A stretch of DNA of 64,000 nucleotides from Apiospora phragmitis (GCA_038363925.1 JAQQWL010000009.1:806001-870000); one strand, 5' to 3'. Counted from the stretch's first letter, positions 1 through 11,344 are shown. Made by a program: numbers and translations. The notes: a model not told the origin generated them from the sequence alone.

Positions 1-29
1 ACTGAAAAACGAAAAGGGGGGTTACTCAC

Positions 30-423
30 GTGCGGCCACGAAGGTATCGCCGGCCCAGTTGACGATGGGCAGGTCGCACTTGCAGTCGCCCTCGACGTAG
101 TCGTGCTTCTTGGGGTCGGTCCAGATCTTGGTCTCGCGGCTGAAGCAGGTGACGCTGTGGGTCTTGCCGTCCTTGGCGATCTCCTTGAGCTTGCCGCACT
201 TGGGCTCGCACAGCTCCATGAACTGGTTCTTGTTGACGCCCAGCTCCTTGTACACGCGGCATTTGCCCTGCTCCTTCATCCAGTTCGTCTCCATGTCGTA
301 GGCCGTCTGCGGCATGTTCTCCCGGGCCACGAGGCCGGTGAAGGTGCCGTCGTCGCGGGCGACGTTGGCGGCCGAGACGGAGCTCGAGGCGGCGAGGAGG
401 AGAGTGGCGGCGGAGAACTTCAT
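30..423 (-). CDS. Small secreted cysteine-rich protein, 5' exon (gene runs off the left edge)
   Basis: The ATG at 423 opens a Lys-Phe start followed by an Ala/Ser/Leu-rich hydrophobic core that ends near SVSA, a convincing signal peptide of about 18 residues. The visible mature part is about 110 residues with six cysteines, which could form three disulfides. The frame meets a stop at 22-24, but this lies inside a perfect donor (GTGAGTAA, 29 to 22 on the minus strand), so I end the exon at about 30 and expect a further exon outside the window. A longer reading back to 540 would bury the signal peptide and is less likely. I do not recognise the family. Size, secretion signal and cysteines fit an effector-like or cell-wall protein, but that is inference only. 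Confidence 0.65.
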
Positions 424-1651
424 TTTGAATGGGAGAATTGGGATATGTGGATGAGTAGGCAATTGGGATCTTAAGGAGGTCTGGGAAGATCTGCTGGATG
501 GTGCTGTTGATGTTGTTGATGATGAACAAAAGAAGACCACTTACAACAGGCCGTTCTTGACCTTTAAGTATACCTGATCGCTCGTCCTTCTTTGCATGGT
601 TGTTTGTCTTCCCCTGGCTAATCTCACCATCTTACTCTGCCCCCCACCTGTTCTGTTGATGATCCTCTATTCAACATCATGAACCGAAGCTTGTGTGGTT
701 CAAGGCGCATGAGGCTTCTGTAAATTGCTATGTTTACTTGCGCATGATAGTAAGATGCCGTCAGAAAGTCTTGGCCCTCATCTACAGAGTAAGTCTAGCT
801 CAAAGACGTATGCGTGGTGTCCAGAGATAAGAAATCTGGGGCCGATATACGACCATAGTAAGCCGCCCGCCAAAACAAACAACAAGCCAATCGCACTGCC
901 ATAATCTACGGTACTCAGACCCATGACGGACACCGATCCATTATTCTTGGGTTAAGCATGGTTAAAAATAACTTTGCTGCAGCCTGGCAATGGAGGTCCT
1001 GCCTATTACTGTACCGTCTAAATCAAACCAGGGTATGCGGCTAACACTGCCATTCAGATCCTACTGCCTATAGTTTAATCAAAAAGACGTCAATTGGAGG
1101 AAGGGTTGAGGATCCGGTCTAAATCATGACTGTATCTGCTGCGCTTGCTTCCTACCTGCCAGCCAGTTGCGGAGATTTCGATGTCCAAGCTGGATGGCCA
1201 GAAGAAGGGCCGTCAGTTTCAGGCCCTCACGAAGTTCGTAGTTTGACCGGACCAGCGCCATGAGGACTTCTCACTGGGCATTCTTCGCATCAATTTCCAG
1301 CCTCAAGATTTGGCGCCTTCAACCGCGCGTTTACGAAACGTGCATTGGACCAAATGGAGTTGACTGATTTGGCAGGGCTTGGCCATCTGCGCCGCACGCA
1401 CGCATTGAGCCGGAATGACATCGCGGTGGCGGTTGAGAACTCCATGGGATTCTCTTTCAATAGAAACGCACATGGTTGCCATTGGACCTTAGTCGATCTA
1501 CCGCGGATAAGCAGACCACAGAAAGCGAACGAGGCCCTCTATTTTCTCATTGCAGTCATTCTTAGCATTCAGGAGTGCGTGCGAACTTCGGAACACCAGC
1601 CAGATTATTCTGAACGCACATACAAAGTAAATAGCATATAACGTACATGCC
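424..1651. other. Spacer with no supportable gene
   Basis: It holds the divergent upstream regions of the secreted-protein gene and of the gene starting at 1652. The open frame at 1345-1641 has no recognisable protein character. I see no RNA gene or repeat. Confidence 0.5.
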
Positions 1652-2054
1652 ATGCAGGCGCCTGCTACAGCACCGTGGGGTCTGAGCATCAGCGATGCCG
1701 ACTTTGAGAAGCTCAAGGCCGATTTCGAGCCGGAGTCTTGGGATGACAAATGGCGCGTCTCGGCCACGGATCCGAGTCAGAGCGACAACATCTCCTCCAC
1801 GTTACTCGAACCCGACGGGCAAGGATTTCTGCGTATTGCATGTGAAGCCAGGCGGCACCGACAGCAGCGGCGTGAAGATCGAAGCTATCACCTGGGAACA
1901 GGACAAGAATGGAATTCGCATCTCGGAGGACCAGGCCAAGGCCGAAGTAATGTGTATGACCAGACGTCGTCTGGGGTGCGTTTTTGATGCATTTCTAGAG
2001 GATGACCACTCGACTCTGTTCATTTATCTTGCTGCTCAAATAGGCGCCAGTTGA
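1652..2054 (+). pseudogene. Short unknown protein gene with a one-base frame break
   Basis: The first frame reads MQAPATAPWGLSISDADFEK through DDKWRVSATDPSQSDNIS. From about 1790 protein-like sequence continues in the next frame (TGKDFCVLHVKP, KIEAITWEQDKNGIRISEDQ, ending at the stop at 2052-2054). The two pieces together resemble, from memory, a family of short fungal hypothetical proteins with a DDKW...TGK...HVKP...ITWEQ pattern. I cannot name a function. Removing one base in the stretch TCTCCTCC near 1785-1795 makes a single 133-residue frame. No GT-AG intron of sensible size joins the frames. It is either a decayed copy or a sequence error. Confidence 0.45.
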
Positions 2055-2563
2055 GAGAGCTGATGCCCCGCACTCATGCCCTTGAGGGTGTGGAACCAAG
2101 CAGTTGGAAATTGAGCTCCAAGGGCTCGGGTTGCGCATGGTGCCATTTAATATATTTTAAGGTGCGTTGCCGAACTTGGAGTGCACATCAGAATAATCGA
2201 CATTGATTTCATCTGACCTGCGATGGTATACGCCGATTGAACTGGATGAGTTGGTTGGGGTTTATTTCATCAACCAGAGAAAGCGCCTTCATGGCCCGGG
2301 TACGTGCATACGAGAACTTCCGTATCAGTCAGCATGCAATTTGCGAGGTGTCGGGCATCGGCTCCAGGGGCCAGCTTGCCAGCTTAGCTGTCCCCTGCGT
2401 CGCTGCTTATCGCGCACATTGGACCTCGAACAGCTTGACTGTCTGTCTCAACACTCGTTCTCCGACATATCTCAGCACACACGCGCTGGTGGCTGAAAGT
2501 CGCGTTTTTGCGGAACATCTTGTTTTTTGTTTTGTTTTCCCCAACTTATGCGCGCTTGCCAGG

Positions 2564-4391
2564 ATGGCTTGGTCCTACTCATTCGCTGAAATAAGCGATG
2601 CTGAGAAGCATGCCCGACGCTTGTCACTGGATAGCTACGGCCTCTATGCCCAGCTTTCTACTCTACTGCCTGTTGCCATCGCTCTAATCGTGAGGCTCAC
2701 TGTCTGGTTTTCTAGGAGAGAATCCGCCCAGAGTGTCGCGTACGATGCCGTGCCGACTTCGCCCGGGGCCAAATTTATCAGAGAGAGCACCACCACAGGT
2801 TCTGCGGCTCGAGTATTTCGTCGCATCTCCTGGTATCTTGGGGGCGACATCTATGTCGCTGGAACAAATTGGGGCCGGAGAGACCAGCTCATATTTGGCA
2901 GCCTTTGGACCATCTGGCTTGTGTTCTTATGCTTCGTTGGCACCGGCAATGGTACGTGCGATCGTCGAGTAATAACTCCGCCGTGGCTCATCTTTCTTGG
3001 TCACCCATATTTTGGCGAGATACTAACAATTCGAACAGACTATAACCATCTGACCAAGAAGTTTGCCGCTATTGGTTGCTCCCAATTCCCTATCCAATAC
3101 CTGCTGTCCTTGAAGTACTTGAACCCTGTCGCCTATGCCTTCCGTTCCTCTCACGAAGAAGTCAATCGCTGGCATCGGACGCTGGGCCGCATCGTGTACT
3201 TCCTTCTCGCTGTGCATGCGGTACTCTACTCTAACAAGTTCGTTCAAATGGGAGTTGTGCAGAAGATGAGTACCAACACAACTGTGCTGCTAGGCTTGGT
3301 CGGCATTATCAGCATGACGCTTCTGAACACCACGGCATTGGCTGCGGTGCGTGAGTACTCCTACCGAGTATTCTTTGCTACCCATCTTTCGGTTGCCATG
3401 ACTCTGCCGGTTGTCATATTTTTCCATGTACACCACGCCAGGCTGTCTATGATCGAGGCCTTGGCGGTAATATTGGTTGACATCGGCGTCCGCAAGTTCT
3501 ATACCGTTACCGCGCAAGCTTCACTGCAGTCGATTCCGGGCGCCGATCTCGTCAAAATCACCGCCACGGTGTCACCCGAGATGGCAGCGCAGTTCAAGGA
3601 AAGCCCCGGTGCGCATGCCTATGTGAATGTCCCCCCAACATCACGCCCGAGTGCCAATCCACTCTCGCCGTCAAACCTGGTCTTTGAGTCCATCTACAGT
3701 CCATTCACCGTTGCTGCGGTTAGCGAAGACTCGTGGGAACTCACCCTCGTTGCACGTCAGCTCCAGGGACCCATGACAAAGAATTTTGGAAGACTCGCCA
3801 GCATGGGCAGAGCGGCTACACGGTTTTCGTTAGGCATCGAGGGTCCGTACGGCGTTGCGAGATACTTCCCCCAATTTCTGGGCTTTAAATTCGATCGGGT
3901 GCTTCTCTTTGCGGGAGGCGTCGGCGCAACCTTTACGCTGCCCATCTATCATTACCTCACTCGCGAGCACCCCTTGGTCCGCACCGAGATGATCTGGGCT
4001 GTTCGACAACCGGGCGAGGCCACCTGGCCAACTTCTGAGCTGAGAGGAAGCATCCTGGACGACGATCGTGTCCATCTCTACCTAACCGGTAACGATTTCG
4101 GGCCGGATGACAATGGTCGGGCTGACAACACTAGTGGCGCCGACGGTGAGATCGAATTGGACGATATGCAAAGGGATCACAGACGTGCCAAGCACGCTGC
4201 TGTTAGCAACCATAGACGGCCTGACCTGAAGAAGATTGTCGATGATGCATTTAGACAGGGTGTTGAAGACCGGGTGGCCATTTTGGTATGCGGGCCAGAT
4301 GCCATGGCTCGTGAACTGCGGGAGTACGTGGGTGCATGGGCCAAAAAAGGGGAGAGACATTTGGTGGCATAACGAAGGGTTTACATGGTAA
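2564..4391 (+). CDS. Ferric reductase / FRE-type transmembrane oxidoreductase
   Basis: This is a plasma-membrane flavocytochrome that moves electrons from NADPH through FAD and two haems to extracellular ferric iron or copper. The start at 2564 (MAWSYSF) follows an upstream in-frame stretch of poor protein character. An intron at 2952-3038 (GTACGT...TACTAAC...CAG, 87 nt) joins FVGTGN to DYNHLTKKF. The bis-haem histidine pairs have 13-residue spacing (residues about 175/189 and 245/259) in the ferric-reductase domain. The FAD motif is SPFTVA where HPFT or NPFT is usual. The glycine-rich NADPH motif AGGVGATFTLPIY and the late CGPDAMARELREYVG follow. The raw frame stops at 4372. Removing one base from the A6/G4 run at 4343-4352 gives the family-typical ending RDIWWHNEGF with a stop at 4391 (579 aa). 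I believe that end is the real one. Confidence 0.85.
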
Positions 4392-4553
4392 TGCTCGGCG
4401 GCCTTTTCTTATTACCCCAGCCAAATAGAATGCAGTATTAATATTCACATCGAGCATATGGGACCGCTACAATTGAGCTGATGTCATCAGCATTCTCCAG
4501 GCTCTTATTGAATGTGTATTCTTAGCTAAACGCCGTTAAGCCCGTAATCTTTA

Positions 4554-4570
4554 ACCCCGCCTGGCGGGGT
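4554..4570. promoter_or_regulatory. GC-rich palindrome with paired CreA-like sites
   Basis: ACCCCGCC and GGCGGGGT face each other around a single T. GCGGGG fits the CreA/Cre1 consensus SYGGRG and occurs on both strands. It lies about 280 bp upstream of the next gene's start. A role in carbon repression is inference. Confidence 0.25.
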
Positions 4571-4845
4571 GTAACCTAGCACGTCTTGGTTGCGGAGTGT
4601 TGCCCACCTTCCGCAACCTGCACAGGTTCATCGCGGTAAGGAGATGATGTACCGATTACAGGGGCTTGTATGGTTTTTCAATGGCATTTTGTAAGAGTTC
4701 AATGCCATGTCTTTCCAATTCATCGACTCTACGAAAGTAGGGCGCCATGAGCGGCGACTGATCCGGTCGCATGTTAGTAAGTTAATTCGCTGCTCTATCC
4801 CTCCACGTCGATTCCCAAAGTGCTAACGCTGAGCGCCCGATCCCA

Positions 4846-6363
4846 GTGAAAGGGAAGAACAACGGGAAGGCGCATCCGTCCAGGAAGAGGCATCATGGCA
4901 TCACGCCGGTGAAGCATATCTTATTAGACTCACCTTTTCCATCAACCAATAGCATAAATCCCCGACTCATGGTGTACGGCGAGACGAGAGTATTGGAATT
5001 GATAAATCTGTACTGGTCCGACTTTTCGTCAGTCTCATTTCCTCATGAACTCACGCCCGAATCACGGCCGCTGATTCATCGATGTGAAGCCGGCCAACTG
5101 CTTATGCCAATCGCGCTTATACTGACGATGCCGCAGGGTTCACGATCGTGGCCGAGGCCCTATACCCGTCGGATTTCTGCCAGGAGTATGATTTGATCAA
5201 CACAGTCTGGTTTCGACTTGCCCTTCAAGATGAAGCATGTAAGTTCGACACGGTTCCAAACAGCCCCGGATGCATCACTGCACGTACTCATAGTATCAGA
5301 CTGTCATCTTATGTTGGCCATGGCCGCAACCATGGCCTCGTTCAGCCAGGGTGAGTCTCGTTTGACTTCTCTGGTCATGACCCATATGGCCAAAGCCTAC
5401 CAGGTCATCAACGAAAGACTATCGGGCCCTGAAGCCCTATGCGATAGCTCTATAGCCGTGGTGACATCGCTGGCTATGCACGAGGACTTGCACCAGCAAC
5501 AATCCACGGCGATGCTTCACTTCCAAGGTCTGCGACGTATGATCGAACTACGAGGCGGCATGAGACAGTTATTCCTCATTAATCGCCACATTGGGCAGAA
5601 AGTCTGGAGGTACAATTTTCTGTCCTTGTATTGGCTTCATGGTATGGCCAAGGGTTAACTGATAAGTTCTAGGCTGGACATCGAATTCTCACTCCACACA
5701 GGCTCATCCATTCACTTCTACGGTGATAGTACCCCAAATAGTACTGTGTTAGACGGCCTTCGAAGAGCCCGCGAGACAGGTCAATGTCACACCAACCTGC
5801 CATGGTTTCGCGATACTTCTACAGACCTTCTAGACATTGCTCTTGACGTGATAGACTTTACGGAGTTACTAAACACCCGGTCAAGCGGTAACAAACTCTT
5901 CGCCTTGGACTACACGGACGCCCTTTTGGTACTCACCAGCTCCCTGCTCCAAGTGGCGCCCGTGATGAGAGAGCATCACCATGGTCGCGACAATCTCGTG
6001 CACAAGTCGCTCCTCGCCTACATGGTCACCTTCCGACCGGAGTACGGGCGGCGTTTGGCAAAATACGACCTCCTAGGCCGGGCATTGAGATGCAGCGCCC
6101 AAGCATTCAGGTCCGACACCGCCGCAGACTATGAGCTGCTGCTTTGGTGTCTGTTCTGCGGAGGCATCCAGGTCTTCGACGAAAGCGAGGGCGAAGAGTG
6201 GTTATCGCCGGTGATAGCGCGTGTTTGTGAGCATCTCCGCCTGCGGACCTGGGCAGAAATCCGGCATGTGTTGCGCAAAGTGGCGTGGATCCCTTGGGTT
6301 CATGACGGAGCTGGTGAATCTATCTGGAAATCGTTCGGAGAAATAGTCACCAGTAGGCTTTGA
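4846..6363 (+). CDS. Fungal-specific transcription factor domain protein (Fungal_trans_2 type)
   Basis: Three exons are proposed: 4846-5083, 5137-5609 and 5673-6363. Intron 1 (5084-5136, GTGAAG...ACTGAC...GCAG) joins LIHR to WFTIVAEALYPSDF. Intron 2 (5610-5672) joins QKVWR to LDIEFSLHTG. The body is the helical effector domain of fungal Zn-cluster regulators: WFRLALQDEA, then a helix-rich stretch with HFQGLRRMIELRGGMRQL, and a C-terminal half ending TSRL. One extra C in CCCC at 5264-5267 breaks the frame. Removing it gives a total length divisible by three (466 aa). No Zn2Cys6 motif is visible upstream, so this is a domain-only regulator-like protein, or a DNA-binding exon has been missed or lost. 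The N-terminal start is uncertain. Targets are unknown. Confidence 0.65.
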
Positions 6364-6913
6364 GACGCTCCGGGGAGCACATAGGGGAGTTGAAGTTAGG
6401 CGTGAAAACAAAACAACTCACTCGGCCATACCGCCAGCACTACTTGGTGGGATGAAGACATATAATCATCACTCATGAATGTATGGGTTGGAACCAATGC
6501 TATTAAGCGCAAAGCTGCCGGGCTGCGTCAACTATCCGTCACCACTTGACGCCATTCGGATCTTGCCAAGACACGATGTCCCGATTAGGAAGTCAATCAC
6601 TGATTGGCCAGGTAGCTTCCTAGGGGAAATGGAGGTGGAGTATATGCCGCCACGGGGCCTTCGGAACTACGGCGATGAGGTTCTATACAGCCCGCGTTGT
6701 CGACTCTCAGTTCGATTCTAACCTACGTTGGTGGGTTCTTGTTTACGACATGCGCTTCCCACTGATTAAGGCCGGCGTTTGGACGGATATAAAGCGGCCA
6801 GTAAACCCTGATACGCCTACTTAAGTCGAGTGGTTCCTGGCTGAAAACTTCTCACTTCTCCCTAACTTCATCGGCTTCCCAATCTTCTTTCTGACACCAA
6901 ATTCATCTTCAAT

Positions 6914-8191
6914 ATGTTGATGTGGGAGTTCCTCAAGGAACAATGGAACACCCTGCCCCTCCCCGTCTCGCCTGAGCTCTGCGCCGGCAAGACGTACATC
7001 GTGACCGGGAGCAACATCGGCCTGGGGCTCGAGACGGCCAAGCACCTGGTCCGCGCCCAGGCGGCCCGCGTCATCCTCGCCGTCCGTTCCGCACCCGCGG
7101 GTGAGCGGGCACGTGAGGAGATCGAGGCCGCCACCGGCCGCCGCGGCGTCGCCGAGGTCTGGAGCCTCAACCTGGCCTCGTACGATTCGGTGCGGCGCTT
7201 CGCGCGGCGTGCGGATGACGAACTCGATCGCCTTGACGCCCTCTTCGCGAATGCTGCTGTCTACCTGGACCAGTGGACGACCGTGACGTCGACGGGCGAC
7301 GGGGCGGATCAGGGAGAGGTAGGAAAGGAGGAGGAGACCTCGGTCGTCGTTAACGATATCTCGACTACCCTTCTCGGGCTGCTGCTGCTGCCCAAGCTCG
7401 CCGACACGGCGAGGCGCTTCCTTCAAAGCAAGCCCCGTCTGGTCATCGTGACCAGCGCACTGGCGTTCTCGGTCCGCGACGATTTGGACAGTATCAGGGA
7501 CGATGTCTTTGACGGCCTGAACGACCAGAAGAAGGCGAACATGCGGAACCGGTACGCGACCAGGGACCTTTACCTATCTATCCTTCTCATATTCCCGCCA
7601 CTATTTGTTAATACTGACTATGAACCGTTCCTCCAGATACGCTCTCTCGAAACTGGTGCAGATTCCTATCGTACGCAGGCTCGCGCGCCTGTACCCGCCG
7701 GAGAAGACGGGCGTCGTCATCAACATGATCAACCCGGGCCTCTGCCGGACCGGCCTCGCCCGCTACTCGACCTGGTACTACCAGCTCTACATCGACGTGC
7801 TCCGCGTCCTCATAGGGGCGAGAACGGCCGAGGCGGGAAGCCGGACGATCTTATACGGCGTCGCGGCCGGAGAGGAGACGCATGGGAAGTTCCTGTCGGG
7901 GTGTGAGATCAAGGAGTAAGTTCTTCCTTCCTATGAGCCTGAATCTAATCTACTACAACTCTCTCATGTCATCTGTCTCACCTTCTCTTCTTGTGTATTA
8001 CTATCATCTCTTCTTCGATGAGGTATCTGAGCAGAATGACTGTACTGACAAGATTGTTTCGCTTGTGAAGGGATTGGGTCCCGGAATGGCTCACGAATGA
8101 GGATGGGAAACGTACAGAGGATCAGATATGGAAAGAGCTGGTCGCGCGGTTGGAAGAGATTCATCCTAGGTGTATTCCAAAGTTTCCCTGA
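6914..8191 (+). CDS. Short-chain dehydrogenase/reductase (retinol-dehydrogenase-like fungal SDR)
   Basis: This is an NAD(P)-dependent oxidoreductase with a Rossmann fold. Exons are 6914-7551, 7637-7915 and 8071-8191 (345 aa). Introns at 7552-7636 and 7916-8070 have GTACGC and GTAAGT donors and CTGAC branch sites. Visible motifs are the cofactor loop TGSNIGLG near residue 33, LFANAA in place of the usual NNAG, the serine region VIVTSA, and the YALSK catalytic Tyr-Lys created exactly at the first splice junction. The third exon supplies DWVPEWLTNEDG and the family-typical C-terminal helix. It lacks an ATG of its own, so an ORF-only reading would truncate the protein at EIKE. The substrate cannot be told from sequence. 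No frame break was seen in this gene. Confidence 0.85.
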
Positions 8192-8568
8192 ACTTGGCAC
8201 AATCGGTCACGTGGGCGTCCTCCGCTTGGAGAATAGGGGGGACCGCACTCAACTGGGAGTTGCATGAAGCTTTCTTGCGGAACAGTTAGCCTGAGAGATG
8301 GGCAACTAATGTCAGAAATGAGGCGTGTGTACACATATTGTTTGTGCATTGTCATTAGACTATGCAAACAGCATTTATTGTACATGGCATTTATCAAGTT
8401 TGTTCGGTTTTTAAAGGGCTTTGTATTGCTTGCAGAAAGAAGAAGCAAACCAAGTGCCTAGACCGGTTTGCCCTGTCAGCCTTTGATGACCACAGGACAG
8501 CCCTGCCTGGGGTGGCAAACCAGAGCAGACATCACAAGGCCCTCGCAGTAGTTGCTGGAGAACCCTCG

Positions 8569-9537
8569 TCAGCTGCAAGAACCGCCTGGTGCACAACTAG
8601 TTGGAGTCCCAGGGTCGCTGCCCATCGCCGCTGTCGAAGATGACGCAGCTTGTTCCTCCACTCCCCCTTCCCTTCCCTCCTTGATTTGTACGAAGGCTTC
8701 CATGAAGGCCTGCCCGTCCTGCGCCCCATCAATGACATGCTCCCCTTGCACGACGAAACGGGGAACCCTCTTCATCCGCCCCTCCTCCCTCGCCCCCCGC
8801 GCCTGCTCGTCCACCTCTTCGCCCCCCTCGCCACTCTCCAGCCACGCCAACAGGTCCTCGCGACGGCCCAGCCCGGCCTTCGACCCCAGCTCTGCCAGCA
8901 TGGCGCGGCTGGTAATGTCGGCCTCGCCCTCAAAGAAGTCGCGAAAGAGCTGCATGACCACTAGATCCTGCAATCCCCCAGCATCGTCGTCGTCGTCGCT
9001 GTTTACGTCCGCCGCCCCCTCCTTCTCCTTTCCCTTCTTCTCCTGGCGCCCCGCGAGCGCGATCAGCCGGTGAGCGTCGCGCGTCCGGCCGATCTTGCCG
9101 CCGAAACTGAACTTGAGGCCGTGCTGCCGGCCCTTGGCTGCGAGCTGCGCCCGCAGGTGCAGGATCTTCGCCTCGGACTCCTCCTTCTCCTTCGTCTCGC
9201 CACCGTCATCATCGTGGCGGCGGCCGCCGAACTTCTGCGCGTGCCGCTCCGCCCAGGGGACCCCCGGCGTGTCGGCGGGAGCGTCCGGCTCCAGGTAGAA
9301 GGGATGCCAGACTATGCTAAAAGTGTCGTGGCGGCCGCCCGGGTAGACTTTCTGATAGAGGGATATGGCTCTGTCCAGGCGGATCTTGCCCATGTAGCAC
9401 TATATACAGCATGGCATGCATTGTTCTCGTCAATCCTATTTCTGCTGTCTGCAAACGTATGTGAAGTTTGAAGGCATGCTTTTGCTTACCCAGGGGCACA
9501 CGGGGTCCGATGTAATGTCAATGGTGATAATCGTCAT
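8569..9537 (-). CDS. DsbA/FrnE-like thioredoxin-fold oxidoreductase
   Basis: A short first exon (9537-9490) encodes MTIITIDITSDPVCPW. The intron at 9489-9400 (GTAAGC...TATAG) splits the active site, and exon 2 (9399-8569) begins CYMGKIRLD, so the spliced protein has the CPWC redox motif of DsbA and 2-hydroxychromene-2-carboxylate isomerase-type proteins. Further family marks are WHPFYLEPDAP, a GRTRDAHRLI helix and the late VPRFVVQGEHVIDGAQ, which holds the cis-Pro equivalent. At 292 aa it is longer than bacterial FrnE because of a Lys/Glu-rich insert near residue 80 and an Asp5 tract near residue 145. It ends in a Cys-Gly-Ser tail. It is likely cytosolic, as no signal peptide is seen. The start at 9537 is required for the CXXC; starting at the internal Met of exon 2 would delete it. 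Confidence 0.8.
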
Positions 9538-9602
9538 TTTGGATCAGCAGGTCGGCGCAGAGATAGGAACGATATTCGAAGCATATGGGTTTTAATTACC
9601 TA

Positions 9603-9644
9603 ACGTATCCCACAAGCGAATGTCCCACACAAGCGAATGTCCCA
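9603..9644 (+). repeat. Left terminal inverted repeat of the pogo-like element
   Basis: It begins ACGTATCCCACAAGCGAATG and contains two direct copies of CAAGCGAATGTCC 19 bp apart. It matches the right terminus inverted at 36 of 42 positions. Confidence 0.9.
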
Positions 9645-9699
9645 CTTTCACAAATTTCCTTATAGCCTTAACCTTTTTTTATATTCTTTTACGTCCGAA

Positions 9700-10702
9700 A
9701 ATGCTATAACTTTAAAAAGAAAGTAATATAATTCTAGCGTTTTAAGCGCTTTAAAAAGACTTAACTTTAAATATATAAAAAGTTATATTAATTTATTACG
9801 TCTTATTAAAAACTTTATAATGTAAACGAAATAATTAACTTATACGACGCGAAATATTTACGAATTTTCGAAAGCTTTTAAATTTCGAAAAAGATACGAT
9901 TATTCGATATATTATTAATTTAAATACGCGATCGTTTCTTCCCCGGCTAAATAATATAAAAGATATAGCGAATCGATTATTTAATTTACGCGACGCGGGA
10001 CGCGTCGATATTAACTAAGCCTTTAACTTCGTACGACGATAACTAGACCTCCGGACGCGTTTTAATTAAAGAATTAATTATTAAAGAGTCCTTTATAAAA
10101 ATCCCGACGCGTATCGCGCGTAATTTACCCTTATACGAAATATAATATATAAATACGAGATCTAAGAGGAGGATATTTATAACTTTAACGAGACCAGCTT
10201 TTTTATAGGTTAAATCTTATCCGAAATAATCGTAACCACCTCCGATTAATGCGGAAGGCCTAAGGTAATATAGTAAGGGAACCGGGAATAAGTTATAATT
10301 ATTTAAAGCGTCGGTTTATACGGTTACGCTATCCCTCCGTATATTATTTTTACTAAGAAAACGTACCTCTTTTCCTAGTACGAAAATAGCCTATTATTAA
10401 AGGATTAAATAATCGTAATTACTAAAAATAACTAAATTACGAATAAAAAAGGCGAGGACTAGATTCGATACTTTAATTAATATATTAAGTCTCGTACGAA
10501 AGGTCGTTATCGCCTCTTAATCTTAAACGGCTATAAAAGCTACTACTTAATAGTTTTCGAGCTCTATTATAAAAAGAACTCGATTATTATATTTTATATA
10601 CCTTTTTATTCGTTATATAAGTTCTAACCTCTTAATATTAACTATTTTTATATATTAAAAAAGGCGTATAAAAAAGAAATTAAATGTTTTATACAGGCGC
10701 AT
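9700..10702 (+). pseudogene. pogo-like transposase, 5' part, with many stops
   Basis: The frame reading KYEI, EEDIYNFNETSFFIG, then CGRPKVI, then RLLILNGYKSYYL and ILKKAYKKEI follows the order of Fot/pogo DDE transposases. The expected FDETGF is FNETSF and the expected LDGH is LNGY, so two catalytic aspartates have become Asn (GAC to AAC). In-frame TAA/TAG codons sit where Trp and Gln codons are expected. All these changes are in the RIP direction. The reading ends at CFIQAH, where the LTR element has inserted. Confidence 0.75.
10698..10702 (+). repeat. Target-site duplication, left copy (CGCAT)
   Basis: CGCAT directly precedes the left LTR and is repeated directly after the right LTR at 17899-17903. 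Confidence 0.85.
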
Positions 10703-11328
10703 TATAACGAACGGCTATCGGGGTCTAATAAAAACCTCGTAAACGTGCTATTAGTTTATATTAGCTTAGACGAGAAAGTATTTAAACGTGTAAAAGATTT
10801 AGTTTTTTAATATAATAAGTAATATTTTAATTAATTATAAAACTTAATTAAAAAGTATAATAAGTTTATTAAAATAATATATTTTATTAATATATTAAAT
10901 TAATATTTAAATTAATCGCTAAAGTAAAAAATATTTATTTAAAATATATAAGAAATACTCGTAATTATATATCTAATCTCTCCTCTACCGATCCTCTAGC
11001 TCAATAGCTCACCAGTACTCCTTATAGTGATCCCCTAAGCCGTTGGTTCATTAGATCAATAGTTCATTCTAACTGAGCCGGTGATCCAGTGAGCCGGTTA
11101 CGTGATCCTTTGTTCGTGAGGTTCTTCCCTGGGCTTGTAAATGTTCGTTCTGCTCGTTCGGGGCTAGGTATCTTAAAAGGTACCTTTTATTTAGTTCGTA
11201 ATGCCGGTTTTTATTTCTTATTTACGGTCTTATTTAGTTAATTATATAGGTAAGCGCCTTTTTACGGAATATTGTAATACTTTTTTATAAAGTAGGTCCG
11301 GGCCGTATAATTAGGCTAGGTCGTAATA
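10703..11328 (-). repeat. Left (3') LTR
   Basis: It starts TATAACGAACGG and ends GGTCGTAATA, consistent with an original TG...CA in which both ends were changed in the RIP direction (TG to TA, CA to TA). It is collinear with 17273-17898 and the same length. The right-hand 250 bp are clearly more TA-rich than the same part of the other LTR. Confidence 0.88.
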
Positions 11329-11331
11329 CTA

Positions 11332-11344
11332 TTTCCTCCCTCCT
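11332..11344 (-). other. Polypurine tract of the LTR element
   Basis: On the minus strand it reads AGGAGGGAGGAAA, three bases before the 3' LTR. This is the position of the plus-strand primer in LTR retrotransposons and confirms the orientation. Confidence 0.7.

Noticed and set aside
1345..1641. 98-codon plus-strand open frame
   Set aside because: No motif, ordinary spacer composition, and it overlaps an equally long frame on the other strand.
6479..6721. 80-codon plus frame before the SDR gene
   Set aside because: No homology pattern; it lies in the likely promoter of the SDR at 6914.
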